Origin: Brevibacillus brevis
GTDB taxonomy: Bacteria > Bacillota > Bacilli > Brevibacillales > Brevibacillaceae
Direction: 5' to 3'
Assembly (NCBI RefSeq): GCF_001039275.2
Contig: NZ_CP030117.1
Coordinates: 2,852,001 to 2,916,000 of the forward strand
Length of the DNA stretch: 64,000 nt
This document shows, piece by piece, positions 8,548 through 16,610 of the stretch. Each line of letters opens with the position of its first letter. The first letter of the stretch is position 1. The translations under genes were made by a program, and so were the position numbers. Under the pieces are notes generated by a model that worked only from the letters and a program-made list of their open reading frames with translations, ran no database searches and had not been told where the DNA came from.

Positions 8548-9252
8548 TCACACGAGCTTCAGTACCTCGCATAATTCAACCAACCGCCTAATTCCGTACA
8601 TCTGATGGCGATTGCGATCGTGAATGCTTTTGATCGCATCTGCCGTCACTTTTTTTGCCTGCTCAATACTTTGATTTTCGACTGCTTGTACAATTTCTTT
8701 CATGTTCGTTAAAAAATACACGGTATTGCGTAATGTGCGGATAAGCAAAATCTTCCGTATATCCATGGGAGTGAATTGGCCGTAGCCATTCTCAGGATCA
8801 CGTGGCAGTACTAGCAAGCCTTCTTTTTCCCAATGGCGAATCGCAGACGTTGTGACTCCTGTGTAAGCAGCGACTTCACCAATCGTCATGCGGTTTCGCC
8901 ACTTTTTATTTGGAGGCAAGGGGAGATCGAGATTTTGCAAAAGTTCGAGTGTTTGGTCTGCTGCGACCTTCTCCTGCTGAAGGTTGGCCTGTTCTTTATT
9001 CACGAGCCAAAAGGCAGTATCCATATCCGCTTTTTGAAGCGATCGAAGGACTTCACAGGTGACAGCGACCCCAAAGCCAGGAAACATGGCGCGCAGGCAA
9101 CGAAAATAGGCAAGATGGATTTCTGTATAAAGTCGATAACCATTGTCGGTACGATCAGGAGCAGGAACGACTCCCCATGATTCATAATGGCGCAAAGCAC
9201 TCGTGCTAATATGTAGCTCGCGAGCGATCTCAATCGGTTTGTAATAAGGCAT
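8548..9252 (-). CDS. Regulator with two tandem MerR DNA-binding domains
   Basis: A 234-residue protein carrying two separate MerR helix-turn-helix units. The first (about residues 1-70) has KPIEIARELHISTSALRHYE, and the second (about 118-190) has TIGEVAAYTGVTTSAIRHWE. Ordinary MerR regulators have one unit and act as dimers, so this could bind a MerR-like dyad as one chain or two dyads at once. The ATG at 9252 was chosen because GGGAGG lies 9 bases upstream; an in-frame TTG 22 codons earlier adds no recognisable sequence. It is divergent from the Hen1-Pnkp operon, so it could regulate RNA repair, but this is inference from position. Confidence 0.8.
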   Translation of the reverse strand: MPYYKPIEIARELHISTSALRHYESWGVVPAPDRTDNGYRLYTEIHLAYFRCLRAMFPGFGVAVTCEVLRSLQKADMDTAFWLVNKEQANLQQEKVAADQTLELLQNLDLPLPPNKKWRNRMTIGEVAAYTGVTTSAIRHWEKEGLLVLPRDPENGYGQFTPMDIRKILLIRTLRNTVYFLTNMKEIVQAVENQSIEQAKKVTADAIKSIHDRNRHQMYGIRRLVELCEVLKLV

Positions 9253-9431
9253 CTGACGTACCTCCCGTTGGTTTGTTATCGCGGATTTCACTATACCAAG
9301 AACAGCATCTCGTAGCAAATGTTCCTGTCATTATTGGAAGGTCGTAATACTTTTACCCTGTTCAGCATGGGAAGGAAAAACGAAGATTGTCAGTAGGTAT
9401 TGATTCTTCTTTTCCAGAGGTGAGATAACGT

Positions 9432-10697
9432 ATGGCCATTGTTCAGCTACGATCAGAGAACCCGGACTTTTCGTACATGATCAAGAAAAATCCGAATTCC
9501 GGAATGAGTTTACGATCCATTCGAAAAGGCATCACATACGGGTGGTTTTCCAATGCGGATACGTATAACGTTTACTTTAAAGATGCAGAAAATGAGGTTT
9601 CCTACAAACAATCCGAACAGGAGCATTTTGAATATTTGAATGTCTCCCGGTACAATACACCCTTGTTTCCATTAAATGCGATCAATGAATTTTTTTCCGC
9701 TCCGATGAAGCAACACGACGAGCGGGATGCAGAAGGGTATGAGCATGTTTTTTTCATCAACATGATTCACATCGAACGCCTGCTGTATCTGACATTTTTT
9801 GAGAAGCACCTGAAGGATTTCACCTTTGAACTCAAGCACCACGCCGATAAAAGCTACGCTTTGACCATCACAACGAGAACGAGTCTGCATCAGCTTCTCC
9901 ACGTCGTGAGCGTGCTCTGTCTATTCTTGAGTATGTTTGGAAAAGAGCACATCGATATATCCGATAACATCCTGGATAAATACATCAAAAGCATTCATGT
10001 CATCGACGCACCTTTTTACATACGAAGTCTGTTCGCTCGCAATTTCCTGACAACCAGAGAGCGCTATCGCAAGTACAAGACCGAGATCGAGAAGACGAGC
10101 CGCTACCCCATTCAATTGGAATATGGCAGCACCGGTTTGCAGAGAAGGAACTACATTTCGAGTAAGCTTCCTTTTACGAAATCCATTGTGGATATCGGAT
10201 GCGGAGAAGGCTTTTATGCGATACCGTTCGCTACCAAGCTGCCGCAGTATTACTATGCCATCGATATCAATGAACAATCGCTGGAATTAGTCAGACGCAG
10301 GGCCGTGGAAAAAGAAATCTCGAATCTGATTTTGTTCCGCACGCTTGATCAGTTTTTACAGGATTACAACGGTGAACAAGTAGATGTCATTTTGACTGAG
10401 GTCATTGAGCACATGAGCAAAGAGGAAGCGAGAGTGTTCATTAAGCAAATATGCAGTCAATTGGATTTTGACCATTTTATCATTACGACACCGAACTCAG
10501 ATTTTAATCAGTTCTATGAGCTGGAAGGTTATCGCCACGACGATCATAAATGGGAAATGGGACAAGAAGAGTTCCAAGCATGGATGACCGAGATCATGGA
10601 AGAAGCCGGGGTGCAGGGACAATTTGTATCCATTGGTGACGGCGTGAATGACATACACACCACACAAGGCGTCATTGTCCAGCGAAAGGGGGCGTAA
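9432..10697 (+). CDS. hen1: Bacterial Hen1: 3'-terminal RNA ribose 2'-O-methyltransferase
   Basis: A 421-residue protein with the layout of bacterial Hen1. The N-terminal half (about 1-235) is the region known in this family to activate the Pnkp ligase. The C-terminal methyltransferase has the SAM motif VDIGCGEGFYAIPF near residue 252, the metal motif LTEVIEHM near 322 and a further His in the DDHKWEM segment near 370. It methylates the 2'-OH at the cut site of a damaged RNA before sealing, which blocks re-cleavage there. AGAGGTGAG precedes the ATG. It ends two bases before the pnkp start, so the two are translated together. Confidence 0.93.
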   Translation: MAIVQLRSENPDFSYMIKKNPNSGMSLRSIRKGITYGWFSNADTYNVYFKDAENEVSYKQSEQEHFEYLNVSRYNTPLFPLNAINEFFSAPMKQHDERDAEGYEHVFFINMIHIERLLYLTFFEKHLKDFTFELKHHADKSYALTITTRTSLHQLLHVVSVLCLFLSMFGKEHIDISDNILDKYIKSIHVIDAPFYIRSLFARNFLTTRERYRKYKTEIEKTSRYPIQLEYGSTGLQRRNYISSKLPFTKSIVDIGCGEGFYAIPFATKLPQYYYAIDINEQSLELVRRRAVEKEISNLILFRTLDQFLQDYNGEQVDVILTEVIEHMSKEEARVFIKQICSQLDFDHFIITTPNSDFNQFYELEGYRHDDHKWEMGQEEFQAWMTEIMEEAGVQGQFVSIGDGVNDIHTTQGVIVQRKGA

Positions 10698-10699
10698 CG

Positions 10700-13285
10700 A
10701 TGCTGATACAGACGCAGGTTCACACGATTTTTATGCTCGTCGGTCCCACCGAATGTGGGAAAACGACCTTTGCCAAGGAAGTACTCATGCCGAGGCTTTC
10801 TTTTGAAGATGAACAGAAAAACGCAAAAGCAAATGTCCAATACATTTCCTCAGACAGCATTCGCCAGGAACTGCTGGGCTATGATTACGACAAGTATGAT
10901 CAGGTGATGCTTGAGGCCAGCGAGCAGGCATTTCAGCTCCTGTTTGAAAAGCTACGCTTGGTGACTTCGTTCCCAATCAACGCCGAATTCGTGGTTGTCG
11001 ATACAACAGGACTAGCAGAAGACTTCCGTTCGAAAGTCCGCGAAATTGCAGCCGAGAACAATTACCGCTTGGAAGTGATCCTCTTTGATTATCGCAATCG
11101 GGAAGATTACTATGCATCCGAGCGGTCAAAAAAATGGATTACCAACCATATTCTCCGGTTAAAGCAAGAGGTGCTCCGGGCATTATCCAAAGAAGGGTAC
11201 CACAACATTCACCGGATTCGGCACAAAGATTTTTACGTACTAGCAGATGGGGTGGCTAACCCTCGTTATGAGGTCTTGATTGAAAATAAGGATGCCTATC
11301 TGGCAACGATCCTTCCCAAAGATCAAACATACATCATCATCGGAGACATTCACGAATGCGTCCAAGAATTAAAAGGTCTCCTGCAAAACTACGGATTCAA
11401 GCTTGAGGGCAATCGTCTCATCACGACGGAAAAGGTACAGCATACCAAAATCATCGTAGCAGGGGACTGGATCGACAAAGGAGCGCAAACCAGGGAGATT
11501 ATCGAGTTTCTATACGAAAATCAACAGCATTTCTTGTTTGTTCTCGGGAACCACGAAAATTTTGTCTACAAATACTTGCGTAAGGAACTAAAAGGGGTAG
11601 ACCCACAGCTACTGGATACTTATTTTGATTCTACACACGTCCTAGAAAAAGACGCTGAATTAACAGAGAGGTTCAATCACTTGTATAGGCTGGCTCAGCC
11701 GTTTTATCGATCGAACGCACTGACTGGCCCGTCCTATTATGTAACACACGCTCCCTGCAAAAAGAAGTATATTGGAAAGCTCGATGCGAATTCGATGCGG
11801 CGCCAACGCAATTTTCGGATAGACCGCACGGCTTCATTGGAAGAGCAACTCGCATTTTTGACGGTTGAAGCGGTCAGTAATCATCCGTACCATATTTTTG
11901 GACATATCGCGGCCCAAAAAACGTTTCGCCTGAAGAACAAGCTCCATCTCGATACTGGATGTGTGCACGGAAATGCTTTAACGTCAGTCGTGATCACACA
12001 CAAGCCGTTTTTCAAATCGTTTCAGTCTGAGCATCGGGTGATGACTGATGAGCTGCCGATCTTGTTCCATGCAGAAAAACAAGTATCCGTGGGAGATTTG
12101 GAAGAGGAAGAACTCCGTCGACTCCGTTACTGCTCGCAAAATAAGGTCAATTTTATTTCCGGAACGATGCCCCCGGCGGATAAGGATGTGGAGACTCAGG
12201 AATTGGAGTCGTTGAAGGCGGGGCTGGATTATTTTGCGAATCGAGGCATTCAGCAAGTCGTGTTGCAGCCGAAATACATGGGTTCGAGATGCAATCTCTA
12301 TCTCCATCATGATCGCGACAAATGCTTTGCGATCAGCAGAAACGGATATGCCATCAATCAGGTTGATTTGACACCGATATATGACAAGCTACATGCAAGG
12401 TTCCGTGAATATATGGAGCAAAATGAAATGGCGATGCTCATCTTGGATGGCGAATTGTTGCCATGGAGTGCAATAGGGAAGGGCTTGATCGAAAAGCAGT
12501 TCAAACCAATCGAATCCGCGCTTCGCAGTGAATTTGCATTTTTGCAGGAATACGGTTTTGAAGAGGCGCTTCACCAACTTGTTCACATCTATGACGAGAG
12601 CGGATTCGAAAAAGACCAGTTCCACCTATCCAAGAGTGCGCTCACGGAAAAATTCGGTTCGAGCGTGTATCAAAACTACAAGTATGTGCGAGAAATCAAA
12701 GAGAGCTACGTTCCTGTCGACAAGCATTTGGAGGCCTATCACATTTACCAAAAACAGATGGAGCTCTATGCTGGAGAAGGGGAGCTTGTCTACAAGCCTT
12801 TTTCGATTCTAAAGGCTGTCTATTTGAATGGGGACGAGCAATTGCCGGATTGGAAGACATCTGATATGTATCGCTTTGTAAATGACGATCATTTTCTCGC
12901 CATCGATTTGTCTGAGCCGAATGCATATGAACAAGCGGCACGTTACTTTTCCACGATTACACTGGAAAACAAGATGGAAGGCATTGTGATCAAGCCAGAG
13001 TTCATCGATCAGAAGGTCGTGCCTGCCATGAAGGTTCGCAATCCGGAGTACTTGGCGATTATTTATGGCTACGATTACCGTTTCCCCCACAAGTACCGCA
13101 AGCTTTTCAATCAGAAAAATTGTACGCAAAAGCTCAAGACTTCGATGCGGGAACACAGGCTGGGTCAACGGATGCTTGGATTCAAATTCGACGATATTTC
13201 TCCAGAAAATACGGAGTATCAAAAAGTAGTTGCAACCATGCTCTTTGAAGTGGCGAAGGAAAAAGAGATCGATCCGCGCTTGTAA
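10700..13285 (+). CDS. pnkp: Polynucleotide kinase-phosphatase-ligase (bacterial Pnkp) of RNA repair
   Basis: An 861-residue three-domain RNA-repair enzyme. The 5' kinase has the P-loop GPTECGKT at residues 15-22. A calcineurin-type 2',3'-phosphatase follows, with GDIHE (about 214), GDWIDKG (about 255) and GNHEN (about 283). The C-terminal part is an adenylyltransferase ligase with motif I QPKYMGSR, whose nucleotide-accepting lysine is Lys525. The length matches known bacterial Pnkp (about 850-870 residues). All signature residues looked for are present, so the enzyme appears intact. It heals and, with Hen1, seals RNA cut by ribotoxins. Confidence 0.94.
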   Translation: MLIQTQVHTIFMLVGPTECGKTTFAKEVLMPRLSFEDEQKNAKANVQYISSDSIRQELLGYDYDKYDQVMLEASEQAFQLLFEKLRLVTSFPINAEFVVVDTTGLAEDFRSKVREIAAENNYRLEVILFDYRNREDYYASERSKKWITNHILRLKQEVLRALSKEGYHNIHRIRHKDFYVLADGVANPRYEVLIENKDAYLATILPKDQTYIIIGDIHECVQELKGLLQNYGFKLEGNRLITTEKVQHTKIIVAGDWIDKGAQTREIIEFLYENQQHFLFVLGNHENFVYKYLRKELKGVDPQLLDTYFDSTHVLEKDAELTERFNHLYRLAQPFYRSNALTGPSYYVTHAPCKKKYIGKLDANSMRRQRNFRIDRTASLEEQLAFLTVEAVSNHPYHIFGHIAAQKTFRLKNKLHLDTGCVHGNALTSVVITHKPFFKSFQSEHRVMTDELPILFHAEKQVSVGDLEEEELRRLRYCSQNKVNFISGTMPPADKDVETQELESLKAGLDYFANRGIQQVVLQPKYMGSRCNLYLHHDRDKCFAISRNGYAINQVDLTPIYDKLHARFREYMEQNEMAMLILDGELLPWSAIGKGLIEKQFKPIESALRSEFAFLQEYGFEEALHQLVHIYDESGFEKDQFHLSKSALTEKFGSSVYQNYKYVREIKESYVPVDKHLEAYHIYQKQMELYAGEGELVYKPFSILKAVYLNGDEQLPDWKTSDMYRFVNDDHFLAIDLSEPNAYEQAARYFSTITLENKMEGIVIKPEFIDQKVVPAMKVRNPEYLAIIYGYDYRFPHKYRKLFNQKNCTQKLKTSMREHRLGQRMLGFKFDDISPENTEYQKVVATMLFEVAKEKEIDPRL

Positions 13286-13301
13286 ATGAAAAACTGTTCC
13301 G

Positions 13302-13352
13302 TAAAAATAAGGTTGTAGACTGTAAAATAAAGTAGTAGACCGAAAAATAAAG
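13302..13352. repeat. Short imperfect tandem repeat after pnkp
   Basis: About two and a half copies of a 20-21-bp AT-rich unit resembling GTAAAATAAAGTAGTAGACC lie right after the pnkp stop. No function is evident. The 290 bases from pnkp to the next gene otherwise hold only the terminator and a promoter region. Confidence 0.4.
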
Positions 13353-13427
13353 TGTTTCTGTAGTTCTTTATAACAAAACATAAGAACGACATGTAAATCG
13401 CATATGTACTTAAATATCAAAATTAGA

Positions 13428-13460
13428 GAGGCAGTCAGAAGGTCCTGACTGCCTCTTTTT
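13428..13460 (+). terminator. Terminator of the hen1-pnkp operon
   Basis: GAGGCAGTCAG pairs perfectly with CTGACTGCCTC around a six-base loop and is followed by five T. Confidence 0.9.
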
Positions 13461-13576
13461 ACTTAGGCTATCGATTTCGTTAGCAAAATATTTCGAAAAG
13501 TAAACACAACCTCAGTGGGTTTTCCATACATTTCCTGATATATGATAATATGGGGTACAAATTAGGAGGTGTCTAT

Positions 13577-14506
13577 ATGGCGGAGTTTTTTATTCACCCA
13601 GATCGTTCAACTCTGCACGGTTCTTTTTCAAAGGAGTTCACTCCAATAGTATCAATCAATTCGGGTGACACCGTTCGCTTTGAGACTATTGAAGCCGGGT
13701 GGAATACTGGTCCATTTCAATTAGACGGTGTAAGAGAGAAATTCTGCGAAAGAGATCATCTACAAGACAGCGGACATGCCTTGATCGGACCTATCTACAT
13801 TAATGGAGCAAAAGAAGGAAAAACCTTGGCTATTCGTATTAACGATATTAAGACCGGTAATTGGGGCTGGAGTAGCGGAGGTGGATTTCCGAATACTATT
13901 AACAAAAGATTGGGTCTTCACGAGGGACCAGAGTATGTTTTGATGTGGGAGTTAGATGCTTCTAACAATCTAGGGATTAGTAACAAAGGACATAAAATAC
14001 GGCTCAATCCCTTTATGGGTATTATGGGCATGCCTCCAAATGAGGAAGGGATACACTCCACTTACCCTCCAAGGTTCTGTGGAGGGAATATTGATTGTAA
14101 AGAACTTATACCTGGTAGTATTTTATACTTACCGATAGCAGTAGAAGGTGGACTTTTTTCTGTTGGTGACGGTCATGCTGTTCAAGGTGATGGAGAGGTA
14201 TCCAGTCCAGCTCTCGAATGCCCAATGCAGTTAGTCGATCTAACCTTCACAGTCATTGATCAATGTTTATCGTTCCCAAGAGCAGAAACTCCCCTTAAGA
14301 GAATTACCTTTGGATTCCATGAAGATGTACATGAAGCAGCGATGATTGCCTTAGAGGGAATGCTTGATTGGATGCAGGAATTGTATAATTTTGAGCGAAA
14401 AGAAGCGTTAAATTTGTCAAGCCTTCTTGTTGATTTGCGTATAACGCAGCTAGTCAATGGTGTAAACGGGGTACATGCCTTATTATCCAAAGAGGCCATA
14501 CTATAG
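13577..14506 (+). CDS. Acetamidase/formamidase family protein
   Basis: A 309-residue cytosolic amidase of the FmdA_AmdA family, which releases ammonia from formamide, acetamide or similar small amides. The family blocks HALIGPIYINGAKEGKTLAI (about residues 65-84), GGNIDCKEL and GDGHAVQGDGE are all present; the last two supply metal-site residues. The ATG at 13577 has AGGAGGTG upstream; a TTG or ATG nine codons earlier is in frame but lacks a ribosome site. It is a stand-alone gene followed by a long gene-free region. Confidence 0.88.
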   Translation: MAEFFIHPDRSTLHGSFSKEFTPIVSINSGDTVRFETIEAGWNTGPFQLDGVREKFCERDHLQDSGHALIGPIYINGAKEGKTLAIRINDIKTGNWGWSSGGGFPNTINKRLGLHEGPEYVLMWELDASNNLGISNKGHKIRLNPFMGIMGMPPNEEGIHSTYPPRFCGGNIDCKELIPGSILYLPIAVEGGLFSVGDGHAVQGDGEVSSPALECPMQLVDLTFTVIDQCLSFPRAETPLKRITFGFHEDVHEAAMIALEGMLDWMQELYNFERKEALNLSSLLVDLRITQLVNGVNGVHALLSKEAIL

Positions 14507-15192
14507 AAAATAAGATAAAAGAATCTTATCAAGCAAAACTGCCAGTTGGTTCAATAACTGGTGTCTAGAATTCTACTTTGATTTTATTCAGACTTGTACT
14601 CTAGTATTGCTAAAGATAAATTTACAATGGAGTATCAGTTATACTACTGAGTCTAACGTGAAAGCCAATAATTTTGAGTGTTTTTAGATAACTGATACTT
14701 ATTCCTTTTTAGCCTTACAGGTATCTAAACCGGAAGGTTAACCCTGAAACTAAAGAGAAGACAAGAGATAGATTATGTGGAATAATTAGAATGTGCAGTG
14801 ACCTTTAGGGTTAGCCACCGCAGATCGGCATGAAGCCAACAGATTGTATCTCTTGGACTTTTTATAAAGAGTTGGGGCACTCCACCATTATGGATGGCAC
14901 TGCACTATTGACACAAACGACTAAGACAGGAATAATCCTGTCTTTTATTTTTTTCTTACGAAAAGTAGATTAAAGCACCATAAGGAAAATATTGGAAATT
15001 AAGCAGTAAACCCTTAATATAGTTTGGGAGCGATCTTTGACTCTTGTATTTAATGTGGGTATTGCACCGAATACTTCAATCCTGAGCTTTTAAGAAAGAA
15101 TGAAAAGACTCCAATCCTTTTTGTATCACATTCAGTTCATAAGTTAAGCCGGCAGCCCCTCGTTTCGCTTGTAGTGTCAACCAGACTTAAAT
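14507..15192. other. Gene-free region with inverted repeats and an orphan terminator
   Basis: About 690 bases with no convincing coding frame on either strand. It contains a perfect 12-bp inverted repeat, AGTATCAGTTAT near 14631 and ATAACTGATACT near 14688. Then come CAAGAGATA (near 14762) with TATCTCTTG (near 14847) and GTGCAGTG (near 14793) with CACTGCAC (near 14898), which interleave. An intrinsic terminator at 14923-14955 ends the block. This could be a non-coding RNA or a degraded mobile-element remnant; I recognise no known riboswitch class. Confidence 0.35.
14923..14955 (+). terminator. Intrinsic terminator without an upstream gene
   Basis: AAGACAGGA and TCCTGTCTT form a perfect nine-base stem around ATAA, followed by TTATTTTTTT. 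The nearest upstream gene ends more than 400 bases earlier. Confidence 0.75.
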
Positions 15193-15417
15193 ATGTTTCT
15201 CCAAATAGGTGGTTGCGGTACGATGTATATGGATACTAATGAACAGGGAGAGCCGGTCTGGAGTGCACATTATGTAATGCCGTACGGAGCGGGAGAGATT
15301 GACTTGAATAGTCCTTATTATTCGCGGAGCCCTGACATCCGTCTCATGGCAGCGAGTGAGACGTGCTGTTGCGCACATCGTTTTTTTGAAGATAAGGAGA
15401 GGACGAGCGGAACATGA
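15193..15417 (+). CDS. Small ORF of unknown function, possibly a C-terminal gene remnant
   Basis: A 74-residue frame with protein-like composition (GTMYMDTNEQGEPVWSAHYV, then MPYGAGEIDLNSPYY). There is no ribosome site before the ATG and the frame closes 18 bases upstream, so it looks more like the end of a lost gene than a complete one. Its TGA overlaps the ATG of the PhzF-like gene (ATGA), which would allow coupling if it is translated. I do not recognise the family. Confidence 0.3.
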   Translation: MFLQIGGCGTMYMDTNEQGEPVWSAHYVMPYGAGEIDLNSPYYSRSPDIRLMAASETCCCAHRFFEDKERTSGT

Positions 15418-16292
15418 ATGTGGAAGTGTATACGTTAAATGCGTTTTCGAAAGGGGAGCGTGGTGGTAATCCTGCAGGTGTTGTCTTAGAGGATGGCCTG
15501 TCGCTGGATGCTGCAGATATGCAGCTCATCGCGAAAGAATTGGGCCTTTCGGAGACGGCCTTTATGGAAAAATCCTTGCTTGCGGATTACAAAATCCGCT
15601 ATTTCACCCCCGCCAGCGAAGTTGATCTGTGCGGACACGCCACGATTGCTGCATTTGGACTCATGCATTCGCTGGGTTTGGCAAAGGAAGGGACCTTCTA
15701 TACGATAGAAACCAAGGCAGGGATTTTGGATGTCGATATTAGCTCCGAGGGTCTTGTTTATTTGTCACAGGCTTTACCAAAATTTCTCGAAAGGATATCC
15801 TGTGAGGAAATAGCACCATCCTTGGGAATGGATACCAAGGATCTGGAAACCGGGTTACCCATCCAAATTGTTTCGACGGGACTGCGGGACATTTTTATCC
15901 CGATCCGCAGCAGGAAGCTCTTGTATGAGGTTCAGCCCAATTTTGACGCTATAACCGCCATCAGCGAAAAATATGATGTGGTTGGATATCATCTGTTCAC
16001 GTTGGATACTCCAGACGATGCTGTTGCGGAATGCCGGAATTTTGCGCCGCTGTACGATATTCCCGAGGAAAGCGCGACAGGAACATCCAACGGTGCCCTG
16101 CTCAGCTATTTGTACCAACATGGCCAACGATCTTTGCAGGAAGTAGAGCATGTCATGTTCAGGCAAGGGTATTCGATGGATTGTCCTTCTGAAATCAAGG
16201 CAAGTTTGCGCCTGAGCGAGAGCGGTGAAATCAACCAAGTTCGAGTTGGCGGTGCAGTGGCTGGCATTGAACAAAGACATATCATGATATAA
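15414..16292 (+). CDS. PhzF-family isomerase/epimerase
   Basis: A 292-residue PhzF-like protein with the two-lobed diaminopimelate-epimerase fold. The N-terminal block VYTLNAFSKGERGGNPAGVVL (with the family's GGNPAGV), the central YFTPASEVDLCGHATIAAFG and the C-terminal ATGTSNGALLSYL are typical; Glu at SETAFME matches the catalytic acid of the family. Members act on varied small substrates, and no phenazine genes are nearby, so a phenazine role should not be assumed. AAGGAGAGGA lies upstream of the ATG. Confidence 0.88.
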   Translation: MNVEVYTLNAFSKGERGGNPAGVVLEDGLSLDAADMQLIAKELGLSETAFMEKSLLADYKIRYFTPASEVDLCGHATIAAFGLMHSLGLAKEGTFYTIETKAGILDVDISSEGLVYLSQALPKFLERISCEEIAPSLGMDTKDLETGLPIQIVSTGLRDIFIPIRSRKLLYEVQPNFDAITAISEKYDVVGYHLFTLDTPDDAVAECRNFAPLYDIPEESATGTSNGALLSYLYQHGQRSLQEVEHVMFRQGYSMDCPSEIKASLRLSESGEINQVRVGGAVAGIEQRHIMI

Positions 16293-16560
16293 GCGGAATT
16301 AAATAGCTTGTTTTCAGCCACTATACTATAGGGGCAAATAGGCTAATTCTGCTAATGGCAAGGCGGGGATAGATAGCAGAGGATGTATGCGTGAGCAGAT
16401 ATCTGTCGTTTCCTTTGATTTTGATCGTTTTGCGTTCCTCGGGGCTAACGCAATGCTAGGTCGTTGCGTTGAAGATCGTGAGCGACACATAGTTGCATTG
16501 AGCTAACGGGTACGATAGCTCAATAAACCAGGCCAGTCTAATACTTTATTTTCTCTAAAC
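16293..16560. other. Intergenic region with nothing recognised
   Basis: Between the PhzF-like gene and the minus-strand glnT terminator. No coding frame, repeat or known RNA was seen. Confidence 0.5.
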
Positions 16561-16600
16561 AAAAACGAGAAGCTGCTGACTGAGCAAGCTTCTCGTTTTG
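16561..16600 (-). terminator. Terminator of the glsA-glnT operon
   Basis: AAAACGAGAAGCT pairs with AGCTTCTCGTTTT; reading on the minus strand it ends in TTTTTG just after the glnT stop. Confidence 0.85.
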
Positions 16601-16610
16601 ATTTGCAGAG

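Noticed and set aside
13302..13352. CRISPR-like repeat
   Set aside because: Units are adjacent, AT-rich and imperfect with no spacers; no cas genes in the window.
14780..14850. Cobalamin, SAM or other known riboswitch in the gene-free region
   Set aside because: GCCACCG-like words occur but the conserved cores do not match any class I know, and no plausible target gene follows.
15414..16292. Phenazine biosynthesis by the PhzF-like gene
   Set aside because: No other phz genes are present and most PhzF-like proteins have unrelated roles.
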